This document shows positions 1 through 8,407 of a stretch of 64,000 nt of DNA, piece after piece. Every line of letters begins with the position of its first letter. The first letter of the stretch is position 1. The notes beneath the pieces are model-generated. The model did not search any database and was not told the DNA's origin. It saw only the letters and a list, made by a program, of their open reading frames with translations. The translations under genes were made by a program, and so were the position numbers. This stretch comes from Cyclobacteriaceae bacterium (GTDB lineage: Bacteria > Bacteroidota > Bacteroidia > Cytophagales > Cyclobacteriaceae), in the NCBI GenBank assembly GCA_023151255.1, contig JAKLJG010000004.1, forward strand, positions 1-64,000. Direction: 5' to 3'.

Positions 1-297
1 AAGTCCTTCTCTCAACTTGGTAATATTCTTTCCCTTGCGGGTAATGAGGTAAGACTTAAAATTCTCTACCTGCTTGAAGAAGAAAATGAACTCTGCCCCT
101 GTGACATCAGCGATATTCTCGGCATGAGTGTTCCGGCTATTTCTCAGCATCTTCGTAAACTCAAAGACGGCAATATCATTGAAGCCCGTAAAGTAGGTCA
201 GACTATTTTTTATTCACTTCGGCCTGAGAACCTAAAGATTCTAAAGCCTTTTTTTAAGACCATTAATCAGATGAATCAAAATACTGTAACACTATGA
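1..297 (+). CDS. ArsR/SmtB-family metal-sensing repressor (5' truncated)
   Basis: Open from the first base to a TGA at 295-297, so the N-terminus lies outside the window. The visible 98 residues form a winged helix-turn-helix: a recognition-helix region (SVPAISQHLRKLKDG) and a beta-wing ending in FYSL. Just before the recognition helix is ELCPCD, which matches the ELCxCDL metal-binding signature of ArsR/SmtB repressors; its two cysteines would ligate a thiophilic metal. Its stop overlaps the start of the mercury transporter (ATGA), so it is probably the first gene of the mer operon and its autorepressor. In this operon it takes the place of a MerR-type activator. Hg(II) as effector is inferred from context; As(III) or Cd(II) cannot be excluded from sequence alone. 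Confidence 0.85.
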   Translation, partial: KSFSQLGNILSLAGNEVRLKILYLLEEENELCPCDISDILGMSVPAISQHLRKLKDGNIIEARKVGQTIFYSLRPENLKILKPFFKTINQMNQNTVTL

Positions 298-911
298 AAA
301 CTGAAAGTCAAAAAGGTTGGGTATTGGGCGTAACCGCTGCTATAGCTGCATCCTTGTGTTGCATAACACCCGTGTTAGCCTTACTGGGTGGTATCAGCGG
401 AATCGCTTCATCCTTTTCGTGGATAGAACCTTACAGACCCTATTTAATTGGGGCAACTGTGCTGGTATTTGGTTTCGCCTGGTATCAAAAATTAAAGCCA
501 CGAAAAAAGGAAGAAATAAACTGCGAATGTGAAACTGACGAAAAGCCTTCCTTCTGGCAAAGCAAAACTTTCCTGGGCATCATTACTGTTTTTGCAGCGT
601 TGATGATTTCATTCCCACACTATGCGCACATATTTTATCCCAAGAGTCCTGTAGCTAATGTTGTAATTATTGAAAAGAACAACATTCAACAAGTTGAACT
701 GAAAATTTCAGGAATGACCTGCCAAAGTTGTTCAGATCATGTTAACCATGCATTAGACGGTGTGCCCGGAGTACTGGAACATATTACCTCGTATGAACAA
801 GGCACGAGCCTTGTAAAATTTGATGCAAGCAGAGCCGCTCCGGAAAAGTTGGTGGAGGCAGTGAATGCCACAGGCTATAAAGTAATTGACACAAAAAAAC
901 TTGAAAAGTAA
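294..911 (+). CDS. merT: Mercuric ion transporter MerT fused to MerP-like HMA domain (MerTP)
   Basis: 205 residues. The N-terminal half has hydrophobic segments at about 9-35, 49-65 and 92-112. The first carries the vicinal cysteines C22-C23 (LCCITP) typical of MerT. A cytoplasmic-loop pair (C77 and C79) matches the second Cys pair of MerT. Residues 133-200 form a heavy-metal-associated domain with GMTCQSC (C143, C146), the Hg(II)-binding motif of MerP. Family knowledge: MerT moves Hg(II) across the inner membrane and hands it to MerA. The HMA domain sits after the third membrane segment, so it would be periplasmic if the N-terminus is inside. It overlaps the upstream regulator by 4 bases and lies 11 bases before merP. 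Confidence 0.9.
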   Translation: MKTESQKGWVLGVTAAIAASLCCITPVLALLGGISGIASSFSWIEPYRPYLIGATVLVFGFAWYQKLKPRKKEEINCECETDEKPSFWQSKTFLGIITVFAALMISFPHYAHIFYPKSPVANVVIIEKNNIQQVELKISGMTCQSCSDHVNHALDGVPGVLEHITSYEQGTSLVKFDASRAAPEKLVEAVNATGYKVIDTKKLEK

Positions 912-922
912 AATCAAAACTC

Positions 923-1315
923 ATGAAGACTTTCATTATTTCATTTTTAGCAGTAGCCATGGTATGTGGCTATTCTTGCAATTCCGCCTTCGGTCAGGGC
1001 AAGGAAAAACCATTTGGCACGGTTAAGACAAAAGTAATTGAACTTAAGGTTACCGGTATGACCTGCCAGGGTTGTGCTGATCATGTTACGTCTGCACTTT
1101 CTCAAAAATCAGGTGTAATAAAATCAGATGTACAATTTGCCAGCAACTCGGCCACCGTTACCTATGATGCATCAGTGGTGGAAGAGGAAGAAATTATTCA
1201 AACGATAGAAGAAACTGGTTACAAAGCCGAAGCGAAAACGAGTAAAGATAAAAAGGAAATCAAAAAGGATGATGCTATGCCCCACGCCTGTTGTGTCCCC
1301 AAAAAGAAAAGTTGA
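923..1315 (+). CDS. merP: Periplasmic mercury-binding protein, MerP-like
   Basis: 130 residues with an export signal (about 1-24, ending SAFGQG) followed by one HMA domain with GMTCQGC (C48, C51). The C-terminal tail is lysine-rich and ends in HACCVPKKKS, adding a second vicinal cysteine pair that ordinary MerP (about 91 residues) lacks. The family role is to capture Hg(II) in the periplasm and pass it to MerT. It lies between merTP and merA, so the operon encodes HMA domains in three consecutive proteins. The tail may act as an extra thiol relay, which is inference. Other thiophilic metals are possible, but the neighbours make mercury the best reading. Confidence 0.85.
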   Translation: MKTFIISFLAVAMVCGYSCNSAFGQGKEKPFGTVKTKVIELKVTGMTCQGCADHVTSALSQKSGVIKSDVQFASNSATVTYDASVVEEEEIIQTIEETGYKAEAKTSKDKKEIKKDDAMPHACCVPKKKS

Positions 1316-1342
1316 GTCTTCTATCTATAAATTTCAAACATC

Positions 1343-3013
1343 ATGATAGAAAACAACAACAAGAACTCCGAAACTGTTACGCTTAACATCGAAGGAATGA
1401 CTTGCGATCATTGCGCTGTTTCAATTGGGAAGCGATTTGATCGCAAGAAGGGTATTATTGCCAAAGATGTTCTTTATAATAAAAAGAGAGGCGAGTTTAC
1501 TTTTAATCCCTCCCTCATTTCAAAACAAGAAATAATCGATACGATCAATTCCTCTAAAACCTATCGGGTTGTTGGCAGCGTACCGGAAAACGGTGACCGA
1601 AAAAATCATTTCGACCTGATTATCATTGGCGGTGGATCGGCCGCCTTCTCTGCGGCTATCAAAGCCGAGGAATTGGGTCTATCAACATTGATGGTTAATG
1701 CAGGGCTTCCTTTTGGTGGCACTTGCGTGAACGTAGGTTGTGTCCCCTCCAAAACTTTAATACGAGCAGCGGAAACAGTTTATCATGCCACTCACTCCAA
1801 TTTTGAAGGTATTAAGCCAAAAGGAGTCGATGTTAATTTTACACGGGTGATCAGGGATAAAAAGGAACTCGTTGCCACTTTGCAGCAAAAGAAGTACATG
1901 GATGTCGTAAGCGATTTTGAAAATCTTCAATTGATTGAAGGATGGGCGGAGTTTGTAGATTCAAAAACGATTTTGGTAAATGGAAAGGACAACTACACCG
2001 CACATAAATTTATTATCGCAACCGGAGCTACCACTAACGTACCTGAAATTGAGGGATTAAAAGACATCGGTTATCTGACCAACGTGAGTTTGTTTGACCT
2101 GGAAGAAAAACCTAAAAGCATCACAATTATGGGAGCAGGTTATATCGGGCTGGAGATTGCCATGGCCTATAACAGGTTAGGTGTTAAGGTTCGCATGATT
2201 GAATTTACAGATCGCGTGTTGCGCACTCAAACTCCGGACATCAGCGAAGAATTGGAAAAGAACATGAAGCGCGAAGGCATCGAAATACTTCCCAACTTCA
2301 GAGCTATAAAATTTGAAAGAAAAGGTAATGACACCATCATCCATTGCAAATGCCCGGATGGAACGACAACTCAAATTACAGAACCTGGAAAAATTGTAGT
2401 TGCAAGTGGCATCCTACCGAATACACAGAAACTGGGTTTACATAACATTGGCTTGCAACTGACAATGAGTGGACATATATCAGTCAATGAAAAGATGGAA
2501 ACCAATGTACCGAACATTTATGCCGTTGGTGATGTAACCAATACACCAGCTTTTGTTTACACTGCCGCCTATGAAGGCAAGATAGCTGTTGAAAACGCCT
2601 TTACCGGTGCGGGAAAAAAAACAGACTACTCTTCGCTGCCCTGGGTAGTGTTTACCGATCCTCAAGTAGCCGGTGCAGGATTAGATGAAGCCCAGGCAGA
2701 AGCTCAAAATATTCCATTCGAAGTTTCTAAATTATCACTGAGTGATGTGCCTCGTGCCTTAGCGGCCAATGATACAAGAGGATTTATTAAACTCATTCGC
2801 AATACTGAAACCGACAAATTAATCGGTGCGAGAATCGTTGCACCTGAAGGAGGGGAATTGATTCAGCAATTAAGTATGGCAATCAAACACGGTATTACCG
2901 TTAAAGAATTAGCTGAGAGTTTCTATCCCTATCTCACGTTGGGCGAAGGTATTAAGCTCGCTGCCATTGCGTTTGGAAAGGATGTTTCAAAACTGAGTTG
3001 CTGTGCTAGCTAA
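1343..3013 (+). CDS. merA: Mercuric reductase MerA with N-terminal HMA domain
   Basis: 556 residues. An N-terminal HMA domain (about 11-75, GMTCDHC, C21/C24) precedes a pyridine nucleotide-disulfide oxidoreductase core. An FAD-binding Rossmann motif (IIIGGGSAA) lies near 93-101, the redox-active disulfide at C128/C133 (GGTCVNVGCVPSK), an NADPH-binding motif (GAGYIGLE) near 260, and a second FAD motif (IYAVGDVT). The C-terminus ends in LSCCAS, the vicinal cysteines (C553-C554) that in MerA deliver Hg(II) to the partner active site. These features together separate MerA from dihydrolipoamide dehydrogenase. It reduces Hg(II) to Hg(0) in the cytoplasm using NADPH. It is the last gene of the operon and converges with the DUF4010 gene. 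Confidence 0.96.
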   Translation: MIENNNKNSETVTLNIEGMTCDHCAVSIGKRFDRKKGIIAKDVLYNKKRGEFTFNPSLISKQEIIDTINSSKTYRVVGSVPENGDRKNHFDLIIIGGGSAAFSAAIKAEELGLSTLMVNAGLPFGGTCVNVGCVPSKTLIRAAETVYHATHSNFEGIKPKGVDVNFTRVIRDKKELVATLQQKKYMDVVSDFENLQLIEGWAEFVDSKTILVNGKDNYTAHKFIIATGATTNVPEIEGLKDIGYLTNVSLFDLEEKPKSITIMGAGYIGLEIAMAYNRLGVKVRMIEFTDRVLRTQTPDISEELEKNMKREGIEILPNFRAIKFERKGNDTIIHCKCPDGTTTQITEPGKIVVASGILPNTQKLGLHNIGLQLTMSGHISVNEKMETNVPNIYAVGDVTNTPAFVYTAAYEGKIAVENAFTGAGKKTDYSSLPWVVFTDPQVAGAGLDEAQAEAQNIPFEVSKLSLSDVPRALAANDTRGFIKLIRNTETDKLIGARIVAPEGGELIQQLSMAIKHGITVKELAESFYPYLTLGEGIKLAAIAFGKDVSKLSCCAS

Positions 3014-3110
3014 ATTTCCATAGATGAATACTTTTTACTTCTTCTAAGAGGATTGCATACTGAATTGAAGTGCTTATAAACCTAAGTTGAATTAGTGGTT
3101 CGCTTCTTTT

Positions 3111-4382
3111 TCAAAAACCTTTCATCAAAATGTACAGGATACCACCGAACAATACCAACGCAATCGTAATTCCAACCTGCTTTCTTAGTCGAACATCTCC
3201 TCTCACCAAGCTTATTATAAGCTTCACCATGTTGTTACTCAGCGAAGCAAGAATAACAACAAATGTGGCTGCTTCCAGCCGTTGTGTTTTTTCAGCAAAC
3301 TTTGCCATGTTAATTGTTATAGCATTAACATCTGAAAAACCTGAAATAATTCCGGAAACATACAATCCTGCTGTTCCCCAAAATTTATCAGCATAAAATA
3401 CCATCAAAACTATTCCCAGATAAATCGCTCCAAAAATCAGGGCGTTACCCAACTCCATTGGGCTGCCGGCTGAGATGCTGGTTGTTGGGGCTTGCCTTCT
3501 TTCTCTCCATAATATCATGCCCACAGCAATAAGCAATACTGCAATCATGATGATGCCTGGACTCAGCAGTTGCTCAAACAACAAAAAACTGAATACGTAT
3601 GAGAAGAACAATATTCTGACAAACATAACAGCGCATGCCAACAAAATGCCACAAGCATACAGATAGGCGAGTGGTTTTTGTTCTTTGCTTCTTGCAGAAT
3701 ATACCCAAGTGACAGCAGTGCTCGAAAACAACCCGCCAAGGATTGCTGTTAACAGTATGCCTTTTTCAGGTTTTCCGAATTTAAGGAGCATGTACCCAAT
3801 AAATCCTAGTGAGGAAACTACGAGCACAACCCAGGCAATTTCATTTGGATTGATTATACCTTCGGGCCCATAAGTCGCATCCGGAATAAAGGGAAAAACC
3901 AGAATGAACAGAATGCAGAATTTTACAAAAGCTGTTAACTCAACTTTGTTAAGCCGATCTAGATAGTAATGAAATTGCTCTTTAAAAGATAATATCGCGA
4001 CCGCCAGCACTGTCAACACCATGGCTTCTCGAAACAAATGCAGGCCTGTCAATATCCCTGTAACAAAAACCAAAATCAGAACTACTTCCTGCTTTATCTC
4101 CAATGATCCTGATTTCTCTTTGGTATAATAAATAATCGTGCTCAAAATAAACATACCGGCCATAGAGATAGGCAATAACCAGTAATGACCAGTATGTTGG
4201 GCGATGATAGTAATTACACATCCCAGTACAGCCAGAAGAGGCATTGTACGTATTCCAGTAAGTTGACGATATTGTAAAGCGGCATCGACTTCACGTTCAA
4301 GACCATAGACTAATCCAATAGCAATGGAGACAATGATTGCCAGTAAATTAGGTGATAGAATATTCTGAAGTGTATCGTGCAT
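3111..4382 (-). CDS. MgtC/SapB N-terminal domain, DUF4010 membrane protein
   Basis: 423 residues, almost entirely hydrophobic, with about 11-12 predicted membrane segments. Residues about 15-140 resemble the MgtC/SapB fold (IGLVYGLERE, then GIRTMPLLAVLG). The C-terminal half resembles DUF4010, with the motif GGLFSSTAVTW. Such proteins occur widely in bacteria; transport of an ion has been suggested but no substrate is established. The gene sits 4 bases downstream of the GH13 gene, so the two are likely co-transcribed. No metal-binding cysteines are visible. Confidence 0.8.
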   Translation of the reverse strand: MHDTLQNILSPNLLAIIVSIAIGLVYGLEREVDAALQYRQLTGIRTMPLLAVLGCVITIIAQHTGHYWLLPISMAGMFILSTIIYYTKEKSGSLEIKQEVVLILVFVTGILTGLHLFREAMVLTVLAVAILSFKEQFHYYLDRLNKVELTAFVKFCILFILVFPFIPDATYGPEGIINPNEIAWVVLVVSSLGFIGYMLLKFGKPEKGILLTAILGGLFSSTAVTWVYSARSKEQKPLAYLYACGILLACAVMFVRILFFSYVFSFLLFEQLLSPGIIMIAVLLIAVGMILWRERRQAPTTSISAGSPMELGNALIFGAIYLGIVLMVFYADKFWGTAGLYVSGIISGFSDVNAITINMAKFAEKTQRLEAATFVVILASLSNNMVKLIISLVRGDVRLRKQVGITIALVLFGGILYILMKGF

Positions 4383-4386
4383 TTAT

Positions 4387-6075
4387 TTAAAGATTACTCA
4401 GTATCACAAACTGCATGGGTTTTAGACGGAGTTTGATATAATGTCCAATGTAATCCGGATTTTCCTGCACCTTTACCTCCCCTGTGTCTCCATATAGAAA
4501 TTTAAAGAAAGCCTTATCAATATTCGGTTGACGTTTAATTGAGACGTATTCTTCCTTTTCTTCTGTAGTGGATGAATTGAAAGCCACTACCATTTCCTGA
4601 TTGAATAAAACCCTTGAGAAGGCAATCAGACATTTCTCACATTCGGGTAAATGAAAATGCATTTCGTTCGTAGAGATTTTCCGCATATGCATATGCCCAA
4701 ATTTCAAGACAGAACTTTTCTTCCTTATTGTTGCTATTTGTGAAATTGCTTGATAGATTTTATTCGTCCTATCCAAGGCATCGGATACTTTGTCATCCGG
4801 ATTAAACATAGCTTCGCGTATGTTCGCGTCCTCTTCGCCCGAACCCTCAAAGCCCTGTTCTGTTCCATAATAAATACACGGTGTACCAAGCGCACAGAGT
4901 AAAAATCCAATACCTGCGATGATCTGTTCTTCGGTTGCATCTTTTCCAAACCGGTGCTTAAGGGATTGTCCGACCTGATCATGGTTGTCGATAAATGTCA
5001 CCAGGAACTCGCCAAAGTCACCACGGCCCAATGCATTTCTGCGAAGGGATTCATACCGTTCCAGCAATCGCTCGGGAGAAGCCTTTCCTTTGATGACATC
5101 GGCAAGAATATGGTACAGCGGGAAATCCAAAACCGAGTTGAGTCCGTAAGAAATATTTTGTCCATCAACCGTTACTGTTGTGGTAGGACCTATATACCGG
5201 TTATATGTATCCTCTGAACTAACTAATTCTCCAAAGAGAAAGAAGTTTTTTTTGCCTAGCAAATAGGAGTATTCTCGGATCTGCGAACAAAATCTACTGA
5301 TGGCCTCTTCACCCATGTGCTTGACGGCATCCAAACGGAAGCCATCGATATCTACTTCTTTTATCCAATAGCAATGTGTCCGGATCAGAATATCCTGAAC
5401 GTACCGCGCCTCAGCGGAGTCATCCATTCGAAAAGCTTTGAGGCCCTGAAAATCTCCCTCGCGTGTTTCCGGATATGAATCATAATTTCGAATCTGTCCT
5501 TTGCGTCCGTACAATTCAGGATCACGAAGTTCAATGGGTATCGGGTGATCGTTAGAGCGCCATCCAGCCAGGGGAAACCTTGCCCCCTCATAGTAATAGT
5601 AGGGAACATCCTCTGGGTAAAACCAATTGTTTCCTGAATGATGTAACACTATATCCAGGAATACGCGCATATCAAGTTTATGGGCCGCATTGACCAGTTC
5701 CTCCAGGTCTTCCTTGGTACCAAATCGTTTATCCACTTCAAGATAGTTCTGAATGGCATAACCGTGGTATGACTCCGGATTATTCTCAAACAAAGGGCTA
5801 AGCCAAAGAGCCGTGCAACCCAACTCCGAAATATAATCGAGGTTATTGATGATCCCACGAATGGTACCACCACAAATATGTTTAAGCTGCTCAGAGTCGC
5901 CATAGCCCTTGGAGCGATTTGATTTAGCTGGCTTTCGAGTGAGGTCATCGTGAAAACGATCGACCAGTAAGAAGTAGATAAATTCTTCCCTCCACTCGCG
6001 GTGGCAATTCTTCCAGTATTTCTTCCCTTGCTTAGGTGCAAGGTCAATTTCTTCAATGGACCAAACTGTATTCAT
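4387..6075 (-). CDS. GH13 alpha-amylase-family glycoside hydrolase, cytoplasmic
   Basis: 562 residues without a signal peptide. The GH13 (beta/alpha)8 barrel regions are present in order: the first conserved region (DIVLHH) near 141, DGFRLDAVKH with nucleophile D249, FGE with acid/base E283, and FIDNHD with the transition-state stabiliser D366. A beta-sandwich C-terminal domain follows from about 470. An insertion between barrel strand 3 and region II is long and rich in Tyr/Pro. It probably acts on alpha-glucans or oligosaccharides in the cytoplasm; alpha-amylase, oligo-1,6-glucosidase and cyclomaltodextrinase-like activities cannot be told apart from sequence alone. It is transcribed with the DUF4010 gene 4 bases downstream. 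Confidence 0.88.
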   Translation of the reverse strand: MNTVWSIEEIDLAPKQGKKYWKNCHREWREEFIYFLLVDRFHDDLTRKPAKSNRSKGYGDSEQLKHICGGTIRGIINNLDYISELGCTALWLSPLFENNPESYHGYAIQNYLEVDKRFGTKEDLEELVNAAHKLDMRVFLDIVLHHSGNNWFYPEDVPYYYYEGARFPLAGWRSNDHPIPIELRDPELYGRKGQIRNYDSYPETREGDFQGLKAFRMDDSAEARYVQDILIRTHCYWIKEVDIDGFRLDAVKHMGEEAISRFCSQIREYSYLLGKKNFFLFGELVSSEDTYNRYIGPTTTVTVDGQNISYGLNSVLDFPLYHILADVIKGKASPERLLERYESLRRNALGRGDFGEFLVTFIDNHDQVGQSLKHRFGKDATEEQIIAGIGFLLCALGTPCIYYGTEQGFEGSGEEDANIREAMFNPDDKVSDALDRTNKIYQAISQIATIRKKSSVLKFGHMHMRKISTNEMHFHLPECEKCLIAFSRVLFNQEMVVAFNSSTTEEKEEYVSIKRQPNIDKAFFKFLYGDTGEVKVQENPDYIGHYIKLRLKPMQFVILSNL

Positions 6076-6224
6076 ATCCCGAATCGTTTAAAAGTCATTT
6101 GCATAATTGTTTCGTGAACTCAAATTAGTAAGAACGCAGGTGCCGATCAGAAAAAACCTTGGTTGATAGTTATGGTTAATTGGCAAAACAGGCCAAGGAT
6201 TAGGGACTACCTTTTTTGCCTACG

Positions 6225-6253
6225 AAAAAAGGGCACACCAACCAGATGTGCCC
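6225..6253 (-). terminator. Rho-independent terminator of the porin-like gene
   Basis: A 7-bp perfect stem (GGGCACA/TGTGCCC, 6231-6237 and 6247-6253) with a 9-base loop. It is followed on the minus strand by a T6 tract, seen as A6 at 6225-6230 on plus. It lies about 50 bases after the stop of the gene ending at 6305. Confidence 0.85.
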
Positions 6254-6304
6254 TTACTAACCCTAAACAAAACTCAACTAATTATGAAAAACTCAATCTC
6301 ACCC

Positions 6305-7603
6305 TTAGAAACTTATAACTGCTTCAAGCATTACACCGCTAAATTCAGCGCCAGCAAATCTTCCTGTCCATGCATTGCCATCATAGCTTTGTTTCAAATA
6401 TTCCAGTTTGGTCAGGATATTTTTTGAGATATACCAGCCGCCAGCAAAATTCAGCCGACTAATCTCAAGTTTATCAGTTGCACTCTCTAACTGTTTTCCG
6501 CTGATTGTGTTGTAGCGGGCTGCCACATAAAACTTTTCATTCTGGCCAAAGCGATAAATAATATCCCCTGCGAGTTGGGTAAATGCACCCTCCTTATCTG
6601 GTTGTGGTGTGGTGAATTCATTGCTTCCGGAGGCCCGTTCGATAACACCAAACAATTCAAGTCCTTTAAATTTGATAAATGGGTTGATTTGAAGTGCCGT
6701 GATTTTGGTAAATCGTGCATTGTAACGACCATCAAAATTTCCGCCTTGTACGTTGCCGCTGGCATCTGGCTGGGTGTAGGTTACGTAATAGTACCTTGAA
6801 CCGGTGCGGTCGCCACCATAAAGCCAAGTGCCCGTTGTCTCACCTTTGTTGATATACCAGGAACCGGTTAATCTTACCCTAAGGTCATCGTTGATCTGCT
6901 TGTCGTATCCCAACTTACCGTAAAACGAAGGCTTGTTGTCGCTTTGATCGTTGACTCTGACATTTTGGTTAAGTTTTCCATTGGTTACGCCAACAAGCGC
7001 TAAGAATCCTTTGTTTTGCACGGTCACTTCGCCAAATGGCTCGGTCGAAAATGCATCCATGATGTAATTCTCATTAAATGGATTGAATATCGCCCGTGCG
7101 TTGTCTGATCTTCTGAAGTGAGTATCACCGTAATTGAATTCATCGTACCCGATAGTGATGCTCGTAAATTTCATCACACCTTCGAGGAATCCTGGCTTAA
7201 CAAAATCGAGCTTGTCCATTCGCAGGTAACCACCTTTGATATAGAAATCATTGTGATTTCTGGAAGACAAATAAGAGCGCAGGTGCATCCGCACACCATC
7301 AAGCAATTGAACATCCACGTTCAAGTTTGCCGTAGGTAAGTTAAAATCTGATCCAAGTTCTACCAGGTTATCAAGATCGTTGCTCTGATTGAGGGATTGA
7401 AATTGCATGGCGAAGTCTCCACCAATTCTGATTTTCATTCCCCGGAAAGAAATCGTATCTGATTTGCTGGGTTCAAACACGTTGAGACCCCGCTTGTCAT
7501 TGGGCCGCCAGTATTGTAAAGACGGTACTTGTGCATACAACACTCCTGATGTAAAGAATAGTAGGGGAAGTATGGCTTTGAGAATATTACCAATAGTTTT
7601 CAT
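6305..7603 (-). CDS. Outer-membrane porin-like beta-barrel protein
   Basis: The ATG at 7603 gives 432 residues starting with a clean signal peptide (MKTIGNILK...GVLYAQ). A longer frame adds 30 residues without signal character and was not used. After the signal the sequence alternates polar and hydrophobic residues with many aromatic girdle residues and ends in VMLEAVISF, a C-terminal Phe typical of outer-membrane barrels. Motifs such as GGYLRMDKLDF and FNYGDTHFRRSDN suggest an OprP/OprO-like porin, but the match is only general. It is monocistronic, with a terminator at 6225-6253. Substrate unknown; sitting between a glucan hydrolase and metal genes does not decide it. Confidence 0.7.
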   Translation of the reverse strand: MKTIGNILKAILPLLFFTSGVLYAQVPSLQYWRPNDKRGLNVFEPSKSDTISFRGMKIRIGGDFAMQFQSLNQSNDLDNLVELGSDFNLPTANLNVDVQLLDGVRMHLRSYLSSRNHNDFYIKGGYLRMDKLDFVKPGFLEGVMKFTSITIGYDEFNYGDTHFRRSDNARAIFNPFNENYIMDAFSTEPFGEVTVQNKGFLALVGVTNGKLNQNVRVNDQSDNKPSFYGKLGYDKQINDDLRVRLTGSWYINKGETTGTWLYGGDRTGSRYYYVTYTQPDASGNVQGGNFDGRYNARFTKITALQINPFIKFKGLELFGVIERASGSNEFTTPQPDKEGAFTQLAGDIIYRFGQNEKFYVAARYNTISGKQLESATDKLEISRLNFAGGWYISKNILTKLEYLKQSYDGNAWTGRFAGAEFSGVMLEAVISF

Positions 7604-7726
7604 GATGATCGTATTAAATGGTTTGGATAAACAATTAAGATTAGAAAGGACGTTGAAGGACAATCCTGGAAAACGCCCGAGTAAGCAACACATGAACGTA
7701 TTCCTTACCGATTTCGGCTAAATGAT

Positions 7727-8110
7727 CTAAAGGAGAAAAGTTTGGAGCAGGATGGAGCGGTGTTTACCAGACCTGGCAGGTGGATCATTTATTGAAGGTT
7801 GCAAAAACCGATCACTCTGGATATTACTTATATCCAATTGCGTATTGTGTGTTATGATTGAGACGAGACTCGTAGAGGATAAGATTGTTGGGGTTGACAC
7901 GGACTGAAAATCATCTATTGACAAGGTGACTTCTTCATTCTTGCAACCGTCACAAGATTCCTCGGAAGTCTCACAACAGTCATCTGTATTTTTTTCGAAT
8001 AGCTCCGTGCGGATAAGTTTGTCATGACAGAAATGCTGGAAGACCGTCAATTCTCGGATGGGAATTAACAGGGTTGTCAGCGCAGTAATATGCAGGATGA
8101 ACCTTAGCAT
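7727..8110 (-). CDS. HYC_CC_PP-type small secreted Cys-rich protein
   Basis: 127 residues with a hydrophobic N-terminus (about 1-18) that could be a signal. The pattern FQHFCHDKL, then DDCCETSEESCDGCKNEE, then DPPARSG and a hydrophobic end ILLQTFLL matches the layout of the Bacteroidota HYC_CC_PP family (His-x-Cys near the N-terminus, a CC pair, a late PP). Members of this family are frequent next to TonB receptors and metal-efflux genes, but no biochemical role is established to my knowledge. Here it lies downstream of the FecA-like receptor, after that gene's terminator, so it probably has its own promoter in 8111-8350. The cysteines suggest metal binding (inference). Confidence 0.7.
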   Translation of the reverse strand: MLRFILHITALTTLLIPIRELTVFQHFCHDKLIRTELFEKNTDDCCETSEESCDGCKNEEVTLSIDDFQSVSTPTILSSTSLVSIITHNTQLDISNIQSDRFLQPSINDPPARSGKHRSILLQTFLL

Positions 8111-8356
8111 TTTTGTCGTGCTTTGAATGTCACATCCAAAAGTATTCCACCCATAGCCAGCGGCAAATGGTCAAAGTCATTTCATTAAATGATTAATATC
8201 AGTTTTTCAATAACGGTACGGCCACCTTACCAATAGTGATTTTCATAGCCGCATTACCGAGTCATTTGTGATTCTTCGATTAATGAAACTACATCAATCT
8301 GAGCGAATTATTGAGATTGAGAAATCGTCCCTGACATTGACGGAGATATGGATAAA

Positions 8357-8394
8357 AACAAAACAGCCCAGAAAAGATTCCGGGCTGTTTTGTT
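8357..8394 (-). terminator. Rho-independent terminator of the TonB receptor gene
   Basis: Perfect 13-bp stem (AACAAAACAGCCC, 8357-8369, paired with 8382-8394) with a 12-base loop. On the minus strand the right arm is T-rich and is followed by more T residues. It lies 13 bases after the receptor stop codon. Confidence 0.9.
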
Positions 8395-8407
8395 GATGTG
8401 AAGAGTA

